The notes under the pieces were generated by a model. It was not told where the DNA came from, made no database searches, and saw nothing but the letters and a program-made list of their open reading frames with translations. Below are positions 12,489 to 25,064 of a stretch of DNA of 64,000 bases, in pieces (position 1 is the stretch's first letter; each line of letters starts with the position of its first letter). The stretch spans positions 1,488,001 to 1,552,000 of the forward strand of contig WTXD01000001.1 of NCBI GenBank assembly GCA_022496205.1. Direction: 5' to 3'. The stretch comes from Gloeopeniophorella convolvens (taxonomy: Eukaryota; Basidiomycota; Agaricomycetes; Russulales). The translations under genes and the position numbers were made by a program.

Positions 12489-13411
12489 ATGGACTCCCAT
12501 CGCCTGCACGAGCCTTTTGTCTCCATCTCTACCTCTGTGTCCGCGTACTCGTGCGCCTCGATGCATGTGGGCGTTTGATAGCGTCTGTACAGTTATATAG
12601 TCCCCTAAATACGTCCTGTCCATGAGAGCTTCGCTAGTTATATATATGGTCCTACAGCAATACAGCATTGTTTATGACCATGGGATCTGGTCTGCTACAA
12701 ATTGTTGTGCGTGTTCGAATGTCGAGGAGGATTGAGTGCCTTGGTGAAGTGGGAGGGCGAGGATCCATACTTCTGACGTATCGGGAATTATACGATCGCG
12801 ATCGGGGCAGCGTCGGGGCAGGTCGAGGCACCCGGCCAGCCGCGCGGTTCTTCTCCGGCCACTGTCTGGTCCCTGCGGCGTCTTTGCTAAACAGGCGTCA
12901 TCCCCGCTCTTGCCCGAATCATCATGATGACCATTCTGAAGGCGGAATAGCCATTCCGAACTAATTTGGCCGAAGGCCCGCGGACATCGATGAACACGGG
13001 TCCGCTCTGCGAAGGTCATCGAAAGAAGAAATTATTAGGTGGGCCGGGTCGCTAGTCACCGGACGAGGACAAGCCTGTCTTCTAATGAAATAATAGCCAA
13101 ATTTGCCCGGCGGCGCTTGTTTCAGCATCTGACATGCCCGACAAGCCAGTGTTGCTTCTCTCCGTCCTCTTCCCCTCTTTGCGCCGGCCGCTGAGCACGC
13201 TCGCCTTCCTTTCACAGCCCCCAGAGCGTCGAACGCCGGTGCATCAGGTTGCCGTCTGACCGGGAATGGGGGCGTCTGGCACTGAGTGTGGGGGTGGTGA
13301 CGGCATCTGAGGGATCCCGCGAGTATCGCCGAAGCGCACGGGGGGAAAGGCAGAAACCTATCGCAGCCCACGACATCCATTCATCTGTCACGCCAAGCTG
13401 CGCCTTCTCGC
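12489..13411. other. Intergenic, no gene seen
   Basis: A 920 bp gap between the H3 stop and the DUF2235 start. Short frames on both strands have no domain signal. It should contain the H3 3' UTR and the promoter of the next gene. No repeat or RNA gene was recognised. Confidence 0.5.
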
Positions 13412-15584
13412 ATGGATGTCCTCGCTACAGCCGAATGCTCCATGCTGGGCCTCCTCGCCCTTATAACGGGCGAGAGCCCGCCCAAACGCGTCCGCGAGCT
13501 CCTCCTCCCACCCATCGACATCGGGCTCGACATGCCAGTCCCCGCGCAGAGAACAGAGAGCGAACCCACCGGCACGACCACCCTGGGGCGCGCCGCACCT
13601 CATCCGATCCAGACGCACCTTGGCAGCCCTGCGCTTTCGTCACCTGGTGGCGAGTCGCCGCCGTCTGCGGGCCCTGGGGCGTACGACGATACCGTGATCC
13701 CGCCGACCCACGAGGCGCGCACGCTCGTGCTCTGCTTTGACGGCACCGGAGATCAGTTCGATGCTGATGTATGCGCGTATACTCTCGCGATGCGCGGTCT
13801 GCTGACGCGGGGCGCAGAACTCGAACATTATACAGCTCTTCTCGATGCTCAAGAAGGATGACAAGAGCCAACAGATGGTCTATTATCAGGTCCGCCGTTG
13901 CCCGCCTGCCGATTCAGGAATGTGGCAACTCACGCCCACCCGTCTGGCAGGCGGGCATTGGGACGTATACCATTCCGCAGATCGCGACGCCATTGATGGC
14001 CAAGATCAAGAAGAACGTTGACATGGCTATAGCGAATCATCTTGACGCGCACGTTATGGGTGCGTGACCTCCTTGCCATATATGCGCGCCCGGCGGAGTT
14101 GACCTCTCTGCACGCAGGTGGATATGAATTCCTGATGGAGAACTGTATGTCTTCGGCATGCTTCGCACGAGTCCAAAATGGTAATCCGTTTCCTAGACCA
14201 TGCAGAGGACAAGATATGCATTTTCGGCTTTTCGCGCGGCGCATACACTGCACGAGCGCTAGCAGGCATGATCCATAAGGTCTGGCAGCGAAGAGTCGCT
14301 CTCAGTCATATACTGTCTAAACTCGCATGAAGGTCGGCTTGCTACCTGCAGGAAATCATCAGCAGGTTCCGTTCGCGTACAAGATGTTCACCAGTGAAGA
14401 TGAAGTCGGTTGGCGCCAGAGCACTGTATTCAAGAAAGCATTCTCCGTAGACGTCGAGATCGAGTTCCTTGGAGTTTGGTGCGTTCTTTCCCTTTGGTCA
14501 GGTCCCACGTGTCTCACATATGGCGTAGGGACACTGTCGCCTCTGTTGGTATCATCCCACACCGACTTCCGTTCACGGCTTCAAACACTGCAGTTCGCTA
14601 CTTCCGGCACGCTATCTCCCTCGACGAACATCGTGCCAAATTCAAATCGAACCATTGGCACTTACGACACGACCATGATCAGAAGGGTACCAAGCTCGGG
14701 GAGATGCCCAGGTCGAATCAACGCCACCCTCACTACCACTCTGGGCACCATCATGGCCATGGCAGTAAGAAACAGGTAGAAGAGCGTTACAACAACGGGC
14801 CGTGGGAGACCGACGTACTCGAAGTTTGGTTCTCTGGATGCCATTGCGGTCTGTTACCCTTTTCTGAGGTAGCGCCGACAACCCCTGACATTGATTCGTC
14901 TCTGCCAGACGTCGGCGGAGGGTCGGTACCTAACGGCACTCGGAATAGTCTAGCCAGAATCCCTCTGCGTTGGATGATCCGCCAGTGCTTCCTCGCCAAC
15001 ACGGGAATCCAATTCTACCGCGAGGCCTTCAAGGACATTGGTCTTGATCCTCAGACATTGTACCCGTTCGTCGTCCCACGGCCACCCGCGTTGAAGGCAA
15101 CCGATTTCGCAGTCCGCGAAGTTCTCGCTGCCGCCCATGCCGCCGAACCGACCGATGGAACTCTCACCGATTCGGTGCAAGCTTCCCCAACTGCGGCTTC
15201 AACCTTCAAAACCGAAGAGGACGAGGAGCTCGCAGACGCGCTGAGCCCTATCTTCGATGAGCTGGTTATCTCCAAGGGTTGGTGGATCCTCGAGATTCTC
15301 CCATCGCGACACCGCGTTCAGGATCGGGAGGACATGTCGTGGAAGCACTATTGGTGGTGCGTCTATTTTGTGCCCTACTTGCCGAGGCGTTCGTCCTGAA
15401 ATTAGCTCCCTCGCAGCTGGAATATGGGCCGCCCGCGTCAGGTACCAAAGCCAATCCGCACAAGGACAAGAAGGTCTTGGTTCACCGCTCTGTGAAGATC
15501 AGGATGGAAGCCGAGGGTCTGGCAGACGGGAAATACGAACCCAAGGCGAAGTTCGATCATTTAGACCACGAATGGGTCGACTGA
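13412..15584 (+). CDS. DUF2235 (Tle1-like) alpha/beta hydrolase
   Basis: DUF2235 proteins are predicted serine hydrolases related to the catalytic domain of bacterial Tle1 phospholipases; fungal members are largely uncharacterised. Visible motifs: TLVLCFDGTGDQFDAD (about 13719-13768) starting the hydrolase core; YYQAGIGTYT across an intron; the nucleophile elbow GFSRGAYTARALAG (about 14225-14266), a GxSxG match; and FLGVWDTVASVG across an intron at about 14480-14530. A His-rich insertion (HHHGHGS region, about 14740-14770) follows, then a C-terminal lobe with RWMIRQCFLANTGIQF and a charged acidic stretch. The end is FDHLDHEWVD. Several introns of 50-60 bp are needed. The 60-residue N-terminal leader is low complexity. 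Substrate unknown; lipase or thioesterase activity is inferred. Confidence 0.82.
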
Positions 15585-16266
15585 TGCGCGCAGGTCTCCT
15601 CTCGTCTATGAGCTATTAGTATCATTGAGCATTACTACTTGTACAGTTACTTGGCCGCTGTTCGATTCCGATTCTCTACGCTTCTATCATTCTATCAGTC
15701 TAGCAACAGATACCAAATACATTTTGGTTCTATCGAGTGCCTGCAATGTCGTCGCTTCATGCCTGGCGATTTAGTATTTAACTCGCGGTCGCCGAGCCTG
15801 GCATGGCATTATTCAGCGGCACGGTACTATCTTCGGTAGCAGTATTCGAGACGCCGGAAATAAGGTAGATTACTACGTTACGGTCTGAATCGGTCGTGGA
15901 GAGAAAGGGAGGTTTGCTTTCGGGCTGTATTCGACCGCTCCCCGAGAATCACGTCATGCGTTGCTGCCGTGTAAGCTGTAAGGCCTGCTTTGTGATGGAT
16001 CGGCTGCGAGATCGCGTGAATGAGGATCGCGTGGGTGATCTGAGCAAGCACCAACCCAATCACCGCCACCACCCTGCGCGTCTGAATACCACCGCAGCCG
16101 TCTTCTGGCTGCCTCGTTCCACGTGTGTTTTATAAGCACCAACCCAAACGACGAGTAATAATCACGCCCGCTAATGGGGCGCTCCAGCGTGCGCTAACGC
16201 CTCTGCCTCCTATATCCCAACAAGATCTGCTGCTTACCACTCGTCACGCCCAATATCCCCCCAGCC
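15585..16266. other. Intergenic, no gene seen
   Basis: A 680 bp gap between two plus-strand genes. It holds the 3' end of the DUF2235 gene and the promoter of the zinc-cluster factor. A possible TATA-like tatatcc lies at about 16211. No coding frame or repeat was recognised. Confidence 0.5.
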
Positions 16267-19200
16267 ATGTCTGCTGCTGGTCCCTCGAACATCACAACCT
16301 CGGATAAACCTACTGGCAGCGGCGACGCGCCCCCGCCCAAGCAGCGGCGCAAGCCGGGACGCGTGCCCGTGTCCTGTGCGGAATGCCGCCGGTGCGTGCC
16401 CACCACTACCCTAGGTCTTCCCCGCTCACGACACTGGTGCGCAGGCTCAAGCTGAAGTGCGACCGCAAGGTGCGTGTGCGAGGCGTGCGTGCGTGCAGCC
16501 GGTGTGACGAGGTGCGCGTCAGGTCCCCTGCGAGACGTGCACGAAGCGCGGGTGCGCGGCCATCTGCCCCAACGGTGCGTTGCATCATGTCCCGGCTCCA
16601 TCCCCCGGCCCAGCGATCACGCCGCTCGCTCTGCATACCGCGCGCTGACTCCGCGCTCCAGGCTCGCTCGCGACCGGGCGCTCGAACAACAAGTGCGTGC
16701 CGACTTCGGTCTCCGTGCGTCATTTGGGGTATGGGCTAACGGAGGTTGTGCGCGCGCCAGGTATGTGCTTGCGAACACGGAGCAGCTGCATATGCAGATC
16801 GAGCGCATGACGCGGCGCATCCGCGAGCTCGAGCACGGGCTCGGCGCGGTGTACGCGACCGTGTCGAGCGAGACGCATCCGCTGCTCGGAGAGGAGTCAT
16901 GACTGCGCAGGGCCGCCCAGCACGCTTGTGTTCGCGACGCCGTCGCCGCCCAAGGACGGGAGCTCGACAACGTCGACGGAGGATACGATCGACTCGTTTG
17001 GTGCGTCGCTTTACTCTATCGGTGGACTGTGGGACTCTGACCACGATGTGGCAGGGACACTGAGCATTGGGACCAAGGGCGATTCGCGGTTCTATGGTGC
17101 ATCGGCAAGGGGAGAGGCGCGTATCTACAGTGCGGGGTGTCGTGCGTCATGGGCGCTCAATTCTGGTGCTCCCTCTGCATCTAGCTGCTCTTCCATGCGC
17201 TGCAAGAAGACTCGGGCCCGTCGTACTTCGAACACACGCGGCTGAGCGAACGCATCTTGTCGTATCCATTCCCAGAGGCGTCGCCGGAGCTTATCACTCC
17301 GGAGGTGCGCCGGATAGTGTACTCGCACTTGCCTCCTTTCGAGGATGCGCGGGGAGCGTGCGAGCTGTACCTCAATCATTCGTCATATATGTGCGTGGCC
17401 CAAGCTGCCGGAGTGTCTTCGGAACTGATGGGAGGCAGGACCACGTCGTTAAGGCGGGAAGAACTGCTGAATGTGCTTGAGATCGTGTATCATGGAAGGT
17501 CGGAGAGCATCCCGCGCTGCTCCGTTCCACATATTGACCCCATCCATTCAGGAGTCCAGATCCAGAGCCAGCAGCGCACTCACTCGGCCTCCTGTTTATC
17601 GTCATTGCCTATCTAGATTGCTATTCAGCGAAGGCAACTACATCGTGGAGTCGCACGACTTTTTTGTGCTATCCCGGGTCGCCCTTACACTTGATTCGCC
17701 CGTGGCGACCACGACTGTGACAGCTGTACAAACACTTGTACGTAGCCCTCTCATGTGAAGCGATCAAATGACGCTCAACGGTGCAGGTCTTGATGGCCGA
17801 GTACTTGGGGTTGAGTGATCTCCACATGATTCCTACAGGCTGTGCCAGAGCATGGCTGTACGTTGGAATGGCCATGAAATTCGCGCACAGTGTGAGTCGA
17901 CGACGTATCTTCACTTTTTGTACCTGTCCCTGACCGACGTCGTCCAGATTGGTCTACGTGAGCACTTGGGCACTCCCTGCGTGCACCTTCTGACGTTCCT
18001 GCAGATCTGGGAGGTGCCAGATTCAATCTAGGGAAGAGCGAGATCGAAAGACGCAATCGGGTCTTCTGGCACCTCTTCACGGCTGATGTATGGGCTGTGG
18101 GTATCTTACCATGCCTTCCTTTCACCGAACACTAGACCTGAGTCTATATATAGAGCTTCACATTCGGTCGACCACCAAGCACGTCACTGAGCTTCGTGGA
18201 CTGCGATCTTCCTGAAGAGACGGAAAGTCAGATGGACACTGACGGCGAAAGAACCATGAGCTGTGCGTCCACAGATCTTGAACGGGCGCTCGCGCTGACA
18301 GCCAGCAGACCAGCGGTGGAACGACGAGTTTACGAAGCTGCTATCCCAGGTCATGGCTACAGCGTTTACCGCGCGGCCACCACCATATGCTGCAATTCTC
18401 GATCTCGACAGGAAACTCAGGGACTTTTATGTTCCTCCGTACTTGAGGGCTCAGTGGACGACGGGTGGCAGTGAAGAGACGACAGGCAGTCTGCTCTGCA
18501 TCAAGCGCTGGATTGTGCTTTCCAACAAAGAATGGGGTGAGCGTCTGCAGTCGAGTCTCGTACACCGTGCTAAGCTCCGCCAGCGCTGTTAAATATCCAC
18601 CGCGCGTACTTTGCGCAGGCGCTTCGTGAGAACCCGCTCGACCCGCTCAAGCACAAGTATGGCCTCTCGGTTATGGCGCTCTATCGGTCTGCATACCGGT
18701 TGGTCGAGGGCTGCACGCAGACGTACCAGGCCAAGCCTCCTGGGTTCTTGTTCTTCCGCACCAACTTTGCGAGTTCGAAAGTGCTTTCGGCGGCTGTGAG
18801 CATCTGCTTTGTTCGTTCTTATGAAGATCCCTTATACTAAACGGGCTCTGCAGATCGTGATGTGTTTGCTTGTATGTTCTGCACCAAAATCCAACTTGGC
18901 GGCACCCGCTCTCGACGTGCTGAATAAGGCCGTCGCAATCCTTGAATCAGGCGTCGAGAGTGGCAGTGCTCACTTGTCTGAAAACATGGTTGGTCCAGTT
19001 ACCTCCTCCCGATACTCATCGCTTACATCCTCCGCAGACGGCAGTGCGCAGTCTGCATCGCGAGGCCCATGAGGCCGTCGAAAAAGTACAGAGCGCGGGC
19101 GACGCGCAGCCGCTCAACACACTGCGCGCGGACGAGCTCGATCGGCTCTGCGGTATGACGCGACGCGTGCAAGCAGCGCCGCCGGTCCTGGTCGTGCCCG

Positions 19201-19466
19201 AGCAGCTCGCGGGCGACTACAGCGCGCTGAGCGGGCTCGTCGCGCCCGCGCCGCTCGCGTCGACGACAAGCGAGGGGTACGCGCCGCCCGACCCGCGCCT
19301 CGTGCAGCACACCGAGGCGTTCGGCGCCGGTGCGTGGGAGCCCGGCGCGGCGGCGGCATTCGCCGGGGAGGAGGCGTTTGCGGTGGGGCCGCTGCACCAG
19401 GCACCGCGGATGGAGTACATCCTCGACGCGTCATGGAATGACTTTGCCACGCAGCTCGGGTTCTGA
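16267..19466 (+). CDS. Zn2Cys6 fungal transcription factor
   Basis: Binuclear zinc-cluster regulator, expected to bind CGG-type half sites in the nucleus. The DNA-binding module is spread over several small exons (16267-16393, then after introns): CAECRR, LKLKCDRK, VPCETCTKRGCAAICPNG, giving the six cysteines in CX2CX6CX5CX2CX8C spacing across the splice joints. A short linker precedes a dimerisation coiled coil (LHMQIERMTRRIRELEHGL, about 16783-16840). The middle holds the fungal-specific transcription factor domain: LPPFEDARGACELYL (about 17332-17375), EYLGLSDLHMIPTG (about 17792-17835), GKSEIERRNRVFWHLF (about 18031-18078) and HRAYFAQALRENPLDPLKHKYG (about 18600-18663). The C-terminal tail is Ala/Pro/Glu-rich and ends ASWNDFATQLGF, a typical activation-type tail. 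At least a dozen introns; exact exons in 17400-18600 are not all resolved. Target genes unknown. Confidence 0.85.
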
Positions 19467-19879
19467 GGGCATCCTGCACGCATCTGAGTGTATATATGTG
19501 GATCATTCTCTCTGGCTCTGCTATCGATTCTTTGCGTTCTTGCACATCGTTGAGTCAGTGGTCGGAACGTGCGCGTAAACCTTCGGCTCGGAGGCGCGGA
19601 CGTAAGAAAAAGGGCGACGCACGTGCGTGGCGAGGTCGAGCGCGCGTCTGGCGGGAGGGTCGAAGCGAGTCGGCCCCGTTCGCGCGAAGAAGGATTATTT
19701 GCTGTAGAGTTTGCTCTCGGCTTCCGTCACAGTCGGCGTCATCCCTATCGCCCCGCCCGCATCCCAGGCCATCGATACATTTTTTATGGACGCCCGCTTT
19801 GTTCTGCTACGCTACTGCCCCTAATCGCACCTGCCCCTAATTTCCCCCTACTTCACTCCTGCCACCTGACCGGACCGTC
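19467..19879. other. Intergenic, no gene seen
   Basis: A 410 bp spacer. Pyrimidine-rich sequence before 19880 fits a promoter and 5' UTR for the phosphotransferase gene. No other feature was recognised. Confidence 0.5.
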
Positions 19880-21680
19880 ATGGGATACATACCTAGCTAT
19901 GCCCTCGCGGGCCTGCGCAACTACAAGTACAAGGGCGTCGACAAGTGCGTGCCGGCGCTTTGGGGGCGCGGGGGAGACGTGGGCTGATAGCAGGACGCAG
20001 GTCGCTCCTCTCGAACTACGTGCTCAACCCGTTCTGGACGTGGTTCGTCACGCTCTGGCCGACATGGGTCGCCCCGAACACGGTGCGTGCGCTTGTTGCT
20101 CTGCTCGCTGCGCGCTGAATGGGACAACGGAGGGTGGCAGATCACGCTGTCCGGGCTGTCGATCGTGCTGTTCAATTTCGCGACGCTGCTGTACTATGAC
20201 CCGATGTACCTCTCGCAGAAGGACGGGGCGACGGGCCCGCCGAACTGGGTGTACTTCACGTATGGGCGCCTGCGTTGTTCGTGCGTAGGGTGTAGCCTGA
20301 CGCTCGTGCGTGTAGATGGGGCATTGGGCTGTTCCTGTATCAGACCTTCGACGCGATTGACGGGTGGGTGGCCCCTGTCGAAGTGCTGGCATAGAGTGGT
20401 TGTGCTGACACGTGGAGCAGCAAGCAGGCGCGGCGGACGGGTATGGCAGGGCCCTAGGAGAGATGTTCGACCACGGTACGTGCCACCATCCTCTTTCGCT
20501 ATAGTATCGCTGATTATGGTATAGGGTGTGACGCCCTCAATACCACTGTAAGCATTCACTGTGCCTCGCACAGATACGTACATACTCACATCAGGCAGCT
20601 CGAAGTCGTCCTTGCCTCCCATGCGCTGAACCTCGGACGGTCATGGTGGACCTTTGCTTCACAAGTCGCCACTCTCGCAAATTTCTATCTAACCACCTGG
20701 GAGGAATACCACACTGGTGCGCGGCCTGGCCCTTATGCCCTATCTTGACACGTTCTGAGGCCACGCTTTTAGGTCAATTATACCTCGGAGTCTTCTCTGG
20801 CCCTGTAGAAGGCATTCTGATGATTGTCTCAATATTTATGATTACTGGGGTTTACGGTGCGTGCGTGCCTACGTACATAGCCCTATCTCATTTCATCTCA
20901 CACAGGTCCAACGTTCTGGGACCAAAAAATATTGACTTTCACCAGACTCGAAAACGTCGAGTGGATAGCCTCACGCGTGCCTAACTACCCTTTGAACGAA
21001 TCCTTCATGATCTTCGGGGCCTTGGGTCTCGCGTTCAACATCATCACGAGGTACTGGTATCCCTCAACCTCGCTTGTCCTCTCTGACCTCCTCGCCAGCT
21101 ATACGAACGTGTTCGTTGCTCGGCGCGGGTCAGGAAAACCCGTGGTCAAGCCGCTCTTATACCTCCTTCCCTTCCCTACAGCGGTCTTGCTCCACGTCGC
21201 CTGGCTGAACCACCCTTCACTGAGCAATTCGGACATTCTGACCTCCCCAGCCTTCGTCCCGTTCCTGTGCACTTGGGGCTTGCAATTTGCGCACGTCGTT
21301 GGGCGGATGATCCTCGCCCATGTCACGAGTCAGCCCCTCCCTATGTGGGACGCGATGTACATCTGGAGCATCGTGGGTGCGGTGGATGCGAACATGCCTC
21401 TTCTCTTTGGCCGGTGAGTGGCTATGAGTGCAGCGCCGCAATGGATCGTTGATGTTGTACGGCTAGACCACCATTTATCCAGCACTCGCCGGAAAACACA
21501 GAGAAGTTTGTGTTCGTGTCACTAGCCGTCGCGCTTGTGACCTACACACGCTTTGTTGTGTTGGTTATCTCGGACATCACGAACTACCTGGGCATCGCAT
21601 GTCTGACGGTACGCAAGAAGGATTCACGGGGTATCTGGAGGAATGCGAACCCGACGAGGTCCACAGAAAAAAGGGTCTGA
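19880..21680 (+). CDS. EPT1: sn-1,2-diacylglycerol choline/ethanolaminephosphotransferase
   Basis: Last step of the Kennedy pathway: moves phosphocholine or phosphoethanolamine from its CDP form to diacylglycerol in the ER/Golgi membrane. The start MGYIPSYALAGLRNYKYKG is typical of the family. The CDP-alcohol phosphotransferase signature DG(x)2AR(x)8G(x)3D(x)3D is complete across two introns: DGKQAR, GPLGEMFDHGCD. It follows WVYFTWGIGLFLYQTFDAI and a TLSGLSIVLFNFATLLYYDPM membrane segment. Further hydrophobic helices (about 20780-20860, 21010-21060, 21150-21260, 21500-21600) give the usual multi-pass topology. The protein ends RSTEKRV. Six or more short introns are needed, all with workable sites. 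Fungi carry two close paralogues (EPT1, CPT1); I cannot tell which this is. Confidence 0.92.
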
Positions 21681-21882
21681 TGGGGCGACTGTGTTTAGAT
21701 GTTAGATCACGACGGATACCATACTACGATATCATGCTCCAGTTAGATATATGCTCAGCGCAACGAAGGGATGTTTGTAGGGTCCGATATAATAGTCTGC
21801 AGATATTCGGAGATCCGGGTGATTGGCCCGGGCTGATAATCGAGTCAAAACGGAAAAGTTGCTGAAAGCAGAAACGGCGTGC

Positions 21883-24012
21883 ATGCTCGCCCACAGGCTC
21901 CTCCTCAGACTTGCTCCTCTCCCTCATCGATCCCTCCGCGCGCGGATCCTGCCCACAACCCTGCAGATACGCACGATGGCCTCTTCAGTGGACGCGCTCG
22001 CCGCCGAGCTCGCGCGGCAGACCGAGCTCTTCAACAAACTTCGGGTCGACGGCGCGGACCCAGCCGCGCTCGAGGAGTCGCGCAAGCGGCTCGGCGAATT
22101 GAAAAAGGAGATCGCTGCGTTGAAGCCCAGTGCAAAAGACGCGAAGAAAAAGGAGCGGATATTGCTTAAGACACCCAAGGTGCGCCCCGCTGGCACGCCG
22201 CGCCAGTCTCCGCGCCGCTGACACTACGCTGCCGGCGGGCACAGGGCACGCGCGACTATGGCCCGGGCGAGATGTTCTGCCGCGAGCACATCGAGCGCAC
22301 AGTGAAGGAGTGCTTCGTGCTGTACGGCGGCGCGCAGCTCGACACGCCTGTGTTTGAGCGCAAGGAAATCCTTGCGGGCAAGTACGGCGAGGACGCGAAG
22401 CTCATCTTCGACCTCGAGGACCAGGGCGGCGAGCAGCTCGCGCTGCGCTACGACCACACCGTTCCGCTCGCACGCTACCTCGCTATGGGCGGCGCGACAA
22501 ACACGCAGTCGAAGCTCTGGCAGGTCGGCAAGGTCTACCGGCGCGACAACCCCGTCATGTCGAAGGGCCGCATGCGCGAGTTCTCGCAGGCGGTGCGTAG
22601 GTCGTGCTGGGCGGGGTGCGTGTGCTGACGTGCGGCAGGATTTCGATATCTCAGGGCAATGGGATACGATGATTGCTGATGCGGAGTTGCTCAGTTTGCT
22701 GTCTACTATCCTCACGCGACTAGAGGTCGGCGACTTTACCATCAAGGTATGTTGATTTATTGTGTGGGAGGTGCTACCCCTGATCTGCGCAGGTCAACCA
22801 CCGGAAATTCTCGACGGCATCTTTGAGGTGTGCGGGGTACCACCAGAAAAGATCCGCCCCATATCGTCCGCCGTTGACAAGCTGGATAAGGTGATTCACG
22901 CACTTGGGTCATTGACAACCCGCGCTGACTTTCTGTAGTTACCATGGGCGGAGGTCAAGAAGGAGATGACAGAAGAGAAGGGCCTCGATGCATCATCAGC
23001 AGACAAGATCGGCGAATATGTGAAGCACAAGGGTATGCAACTTCCTACACGGACATTCGCTAGGTTGCTAATTGTGTATCAGGCAGCCGGCCGTTGCTCG
23101 AACAGCTGCTCGCAGACGAGAGGCTCTCTGGGAACCCCAGGGCGAAGCAGGGCCTCGACGAGATGGCCATCCTCTTCACCTTCCTCGATGCTTACAAAAT
23201 CACGGACAAGGTCACTTCGGTTCTCAATGCTGTCGATCAACGTTGACCAAGTGAACCTGCAGGTTTCGTTCGACTTATCACTGGCGCGTGGACTGGATTA
23301 TTACACAGGCCTCATCTACGAAGCCATCGTTGAGGCGTCAGCACCTCCAGGCTTCAAGGCCGCAGAGAACCTTGCTCCTGCACCACCGACACCAGCAGCA
23401 GCGCCGAAAAAGAAGAGCAAGAAAGCTGGCCCGGACGAGGACGAGGAGATCGACGAGTCGCAGGTCGGCGTGGGCTCAATTGCCGCCGGTGGGCGGTATG
23501 ACGAGCTCGTGGGCATGTTCACCGCCGCAGCGTCAGGCGAGGGCAAGAAGGCTGCAGGTCTGCCGTGCATCGGTGTGAGCATCGGGCTGGACCGCATCTT
23601 CGCTCTGCTATGGCCGAGGTGGGTCGACCGCGGAATGCGCAGCAAGGAGATCTTCGCGTACGTGCTTGCGGCGGGCGACGGCCTGCTTGCGGAGCGCATG
23701 TCGCTAGTGCAGGAGCTGCGCGCGCAGGGCATCGCGGCGGACTTCCTCGCGAAGAACAAACCCAAGCTGAACGCGCAGTTCGCGGCGGGCGAGCGCGACG
23801 AAGTGCCATACGCGATCATCCTCGGCGGCGAGGAACTCAAGGCGGGGCTCGTCACGGTCAAGGAGCAGCGCTGGGAGTTTGTCGATGGCAAGAAGGCCAA
23901 GGTTGAGTCGTCAGACAAGGGCACGCAGGTGCCGCGCGCGGAGCTCGTGCAGTGGCTGAAGGGCTCGGCGACGTGGAAGGACTGGGCAAGCGGGCGGCTG
24001 ATCCGGGAATGA
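21883..24012 (+). CDS. HTS1: Histidyl-tRNA synthetase, cytosolic and mitochondrial (apparent one-base break)
   Basis: Class II synthetase that charges tRNA-His. A first ATG (21883) gives an Arg/Leu-rich presequence ([20 protein letters not shown]); a second in-frame ATG (21976) starts the cytosolic form. One gene making both forms is known in yeast and fits here. Order: WHEP-like helix (residues ~35-80, [16 protein letters not shown]), motif 1 region ([15 protein letters not shown] across an intron), [12 protein letters not shown], motif 2 ([23 protein letters not shown]), a HisRS-specific [26 protein letters not shown], motif 3 ([14 protein letters not shown]) and an anticodon-binding domain to TGA. 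After VNHRK at about 22807 the frame is lost: AAA at 22805-22807 would need to be AAAA to read [11 protein letters not shown]. This is probably an error. Confidence 0.93.
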
Positions 24013-24119
24013 ACTGCTTTCATTGGTTCGTGCGCGGGACAGAGATAGTATATAGAGTAGACGACCCGAGGGAGTTTCTATTGTGTATTCGTACATTTGC
24101 TGCAAAACACTGCTCTTTA

Positions 24120-24933
24120 CTAATCGCTTTCGGAGCCAGAACCGGACCCCTCGTCGTCATCGTCATCTGCGGCGAGTTAGCTTCAACGCGCGTTGCATGA
24201 GCAGTGATCACGCACCATTTGCGATGTCGTCCTTGGAGATGCTGTTCTGTGCCTGATGTCGGCGGAACGCATTGCGCGTCTCTTTGTCACCCTCAGGAAC
24301 GTAGTCGATCGCTAGTGAGCCCTCCTTGTCTCGGATGCTGTGTGCCCGTCGGTAACTGGAGTGAGGCCTACGGCGGGGAGACTGACCGTGGATCCGCGCC
24401 TGCTTCCAACAGTGAGTCCACGATGAAGGCGCGGGGCTCAGCCTCTTCGAGCTTCGCCGCAAGGTGCAGCGGAGTTGCGCCCTCGAGACGATTGGTGAGA
24501 TCAACGTCGCAGCCTTCCTGACTAAGAAGCTCGTCTAGCACATCAACGGATAGATGGGAGACGCTGGGTACGCAGTGTAAATCAGAGGCAGGTATAAGTG
24601 GGCGGAGGGGATCGCTCACGCAATGTGCAGGGCTGCGCTCCCCGTCGTTATCATGGGGCTGCACGATCGTGGGTTCCAGCGCACCTGTATTTCCAAGCCT
24701 GTGGTCGATTGAGAATGCGATGGCATCGATGAGGCTCGCGAGTAGCTCACCCGTCCCGGTAGTTTATATCAAAGCTCTCAGGTTTCTCGAGGACCTCGGT
24801 TAGCATATCCACATTGTCCTCGCGCGCGGCAGCGAGGAGCCGCTCGTCTGGGGAAGTGGTGATATTTGTACATGAGGATAGCGATGCGAAGTAAGGGGGT
24901 CTTACTAGGGCTTGCACCACTATCGTCAGACAT
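24120..24933 (-). CDS. YAR1: Ankyrin-repeat protein, Yar1-like
   Basis: Yar1 in yeast is a small ankyrin protein that chaperones ribosomal protein uS3 (Rps3) and helps 40S assembly. Here the start ATG at 24933 (MSDDSGASP) splices to NERLLAAAREDNVDMLTEVL. Ankyrin repeats follow across introns: GLGNTALHIA, then DELLSQEGCDVDLTN, EGATPLHLAAKLEEAEPRA, VDSLLEAGADPRIRDKEG. The tail is acidic and Gly/Ser-rich (DDDDDEGSGSGSESD). Total about 190 residues, close to yeast Yar1 in size and layout, including the acidic end. Four introns of ordinary size are needed. Identity as Yar1 is inferred from layout; a generic ankyrin protein is the alternative. Confidence 0.68.
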
Positions 24934-25064
24934 ATATGCGGTCGATGTGGGCGGGAGGGCCAAGGAACACTTCTCGATCGGGCAAGTCTACGTTTCCTTT
25001 CTGAGCGGTTCAATCCGAATGTCTAGCACCCGTGGGAAATGCTCTCGGGCGTTCCCTTCTGCCG
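24934..25064. promoter_or_regulatory. Compact bidirectional promoter (131 bp)
   Basis: The start codons of the minus-strand ankyrin gene (24933) and the plus-strand kinase gene (25065) are only 131 bp apart and point away from each other. Both starts are supported by splice phase. All 5' control sequence for both must lie here or inside the genes. No clear TATA box. Confidence 0.6.
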
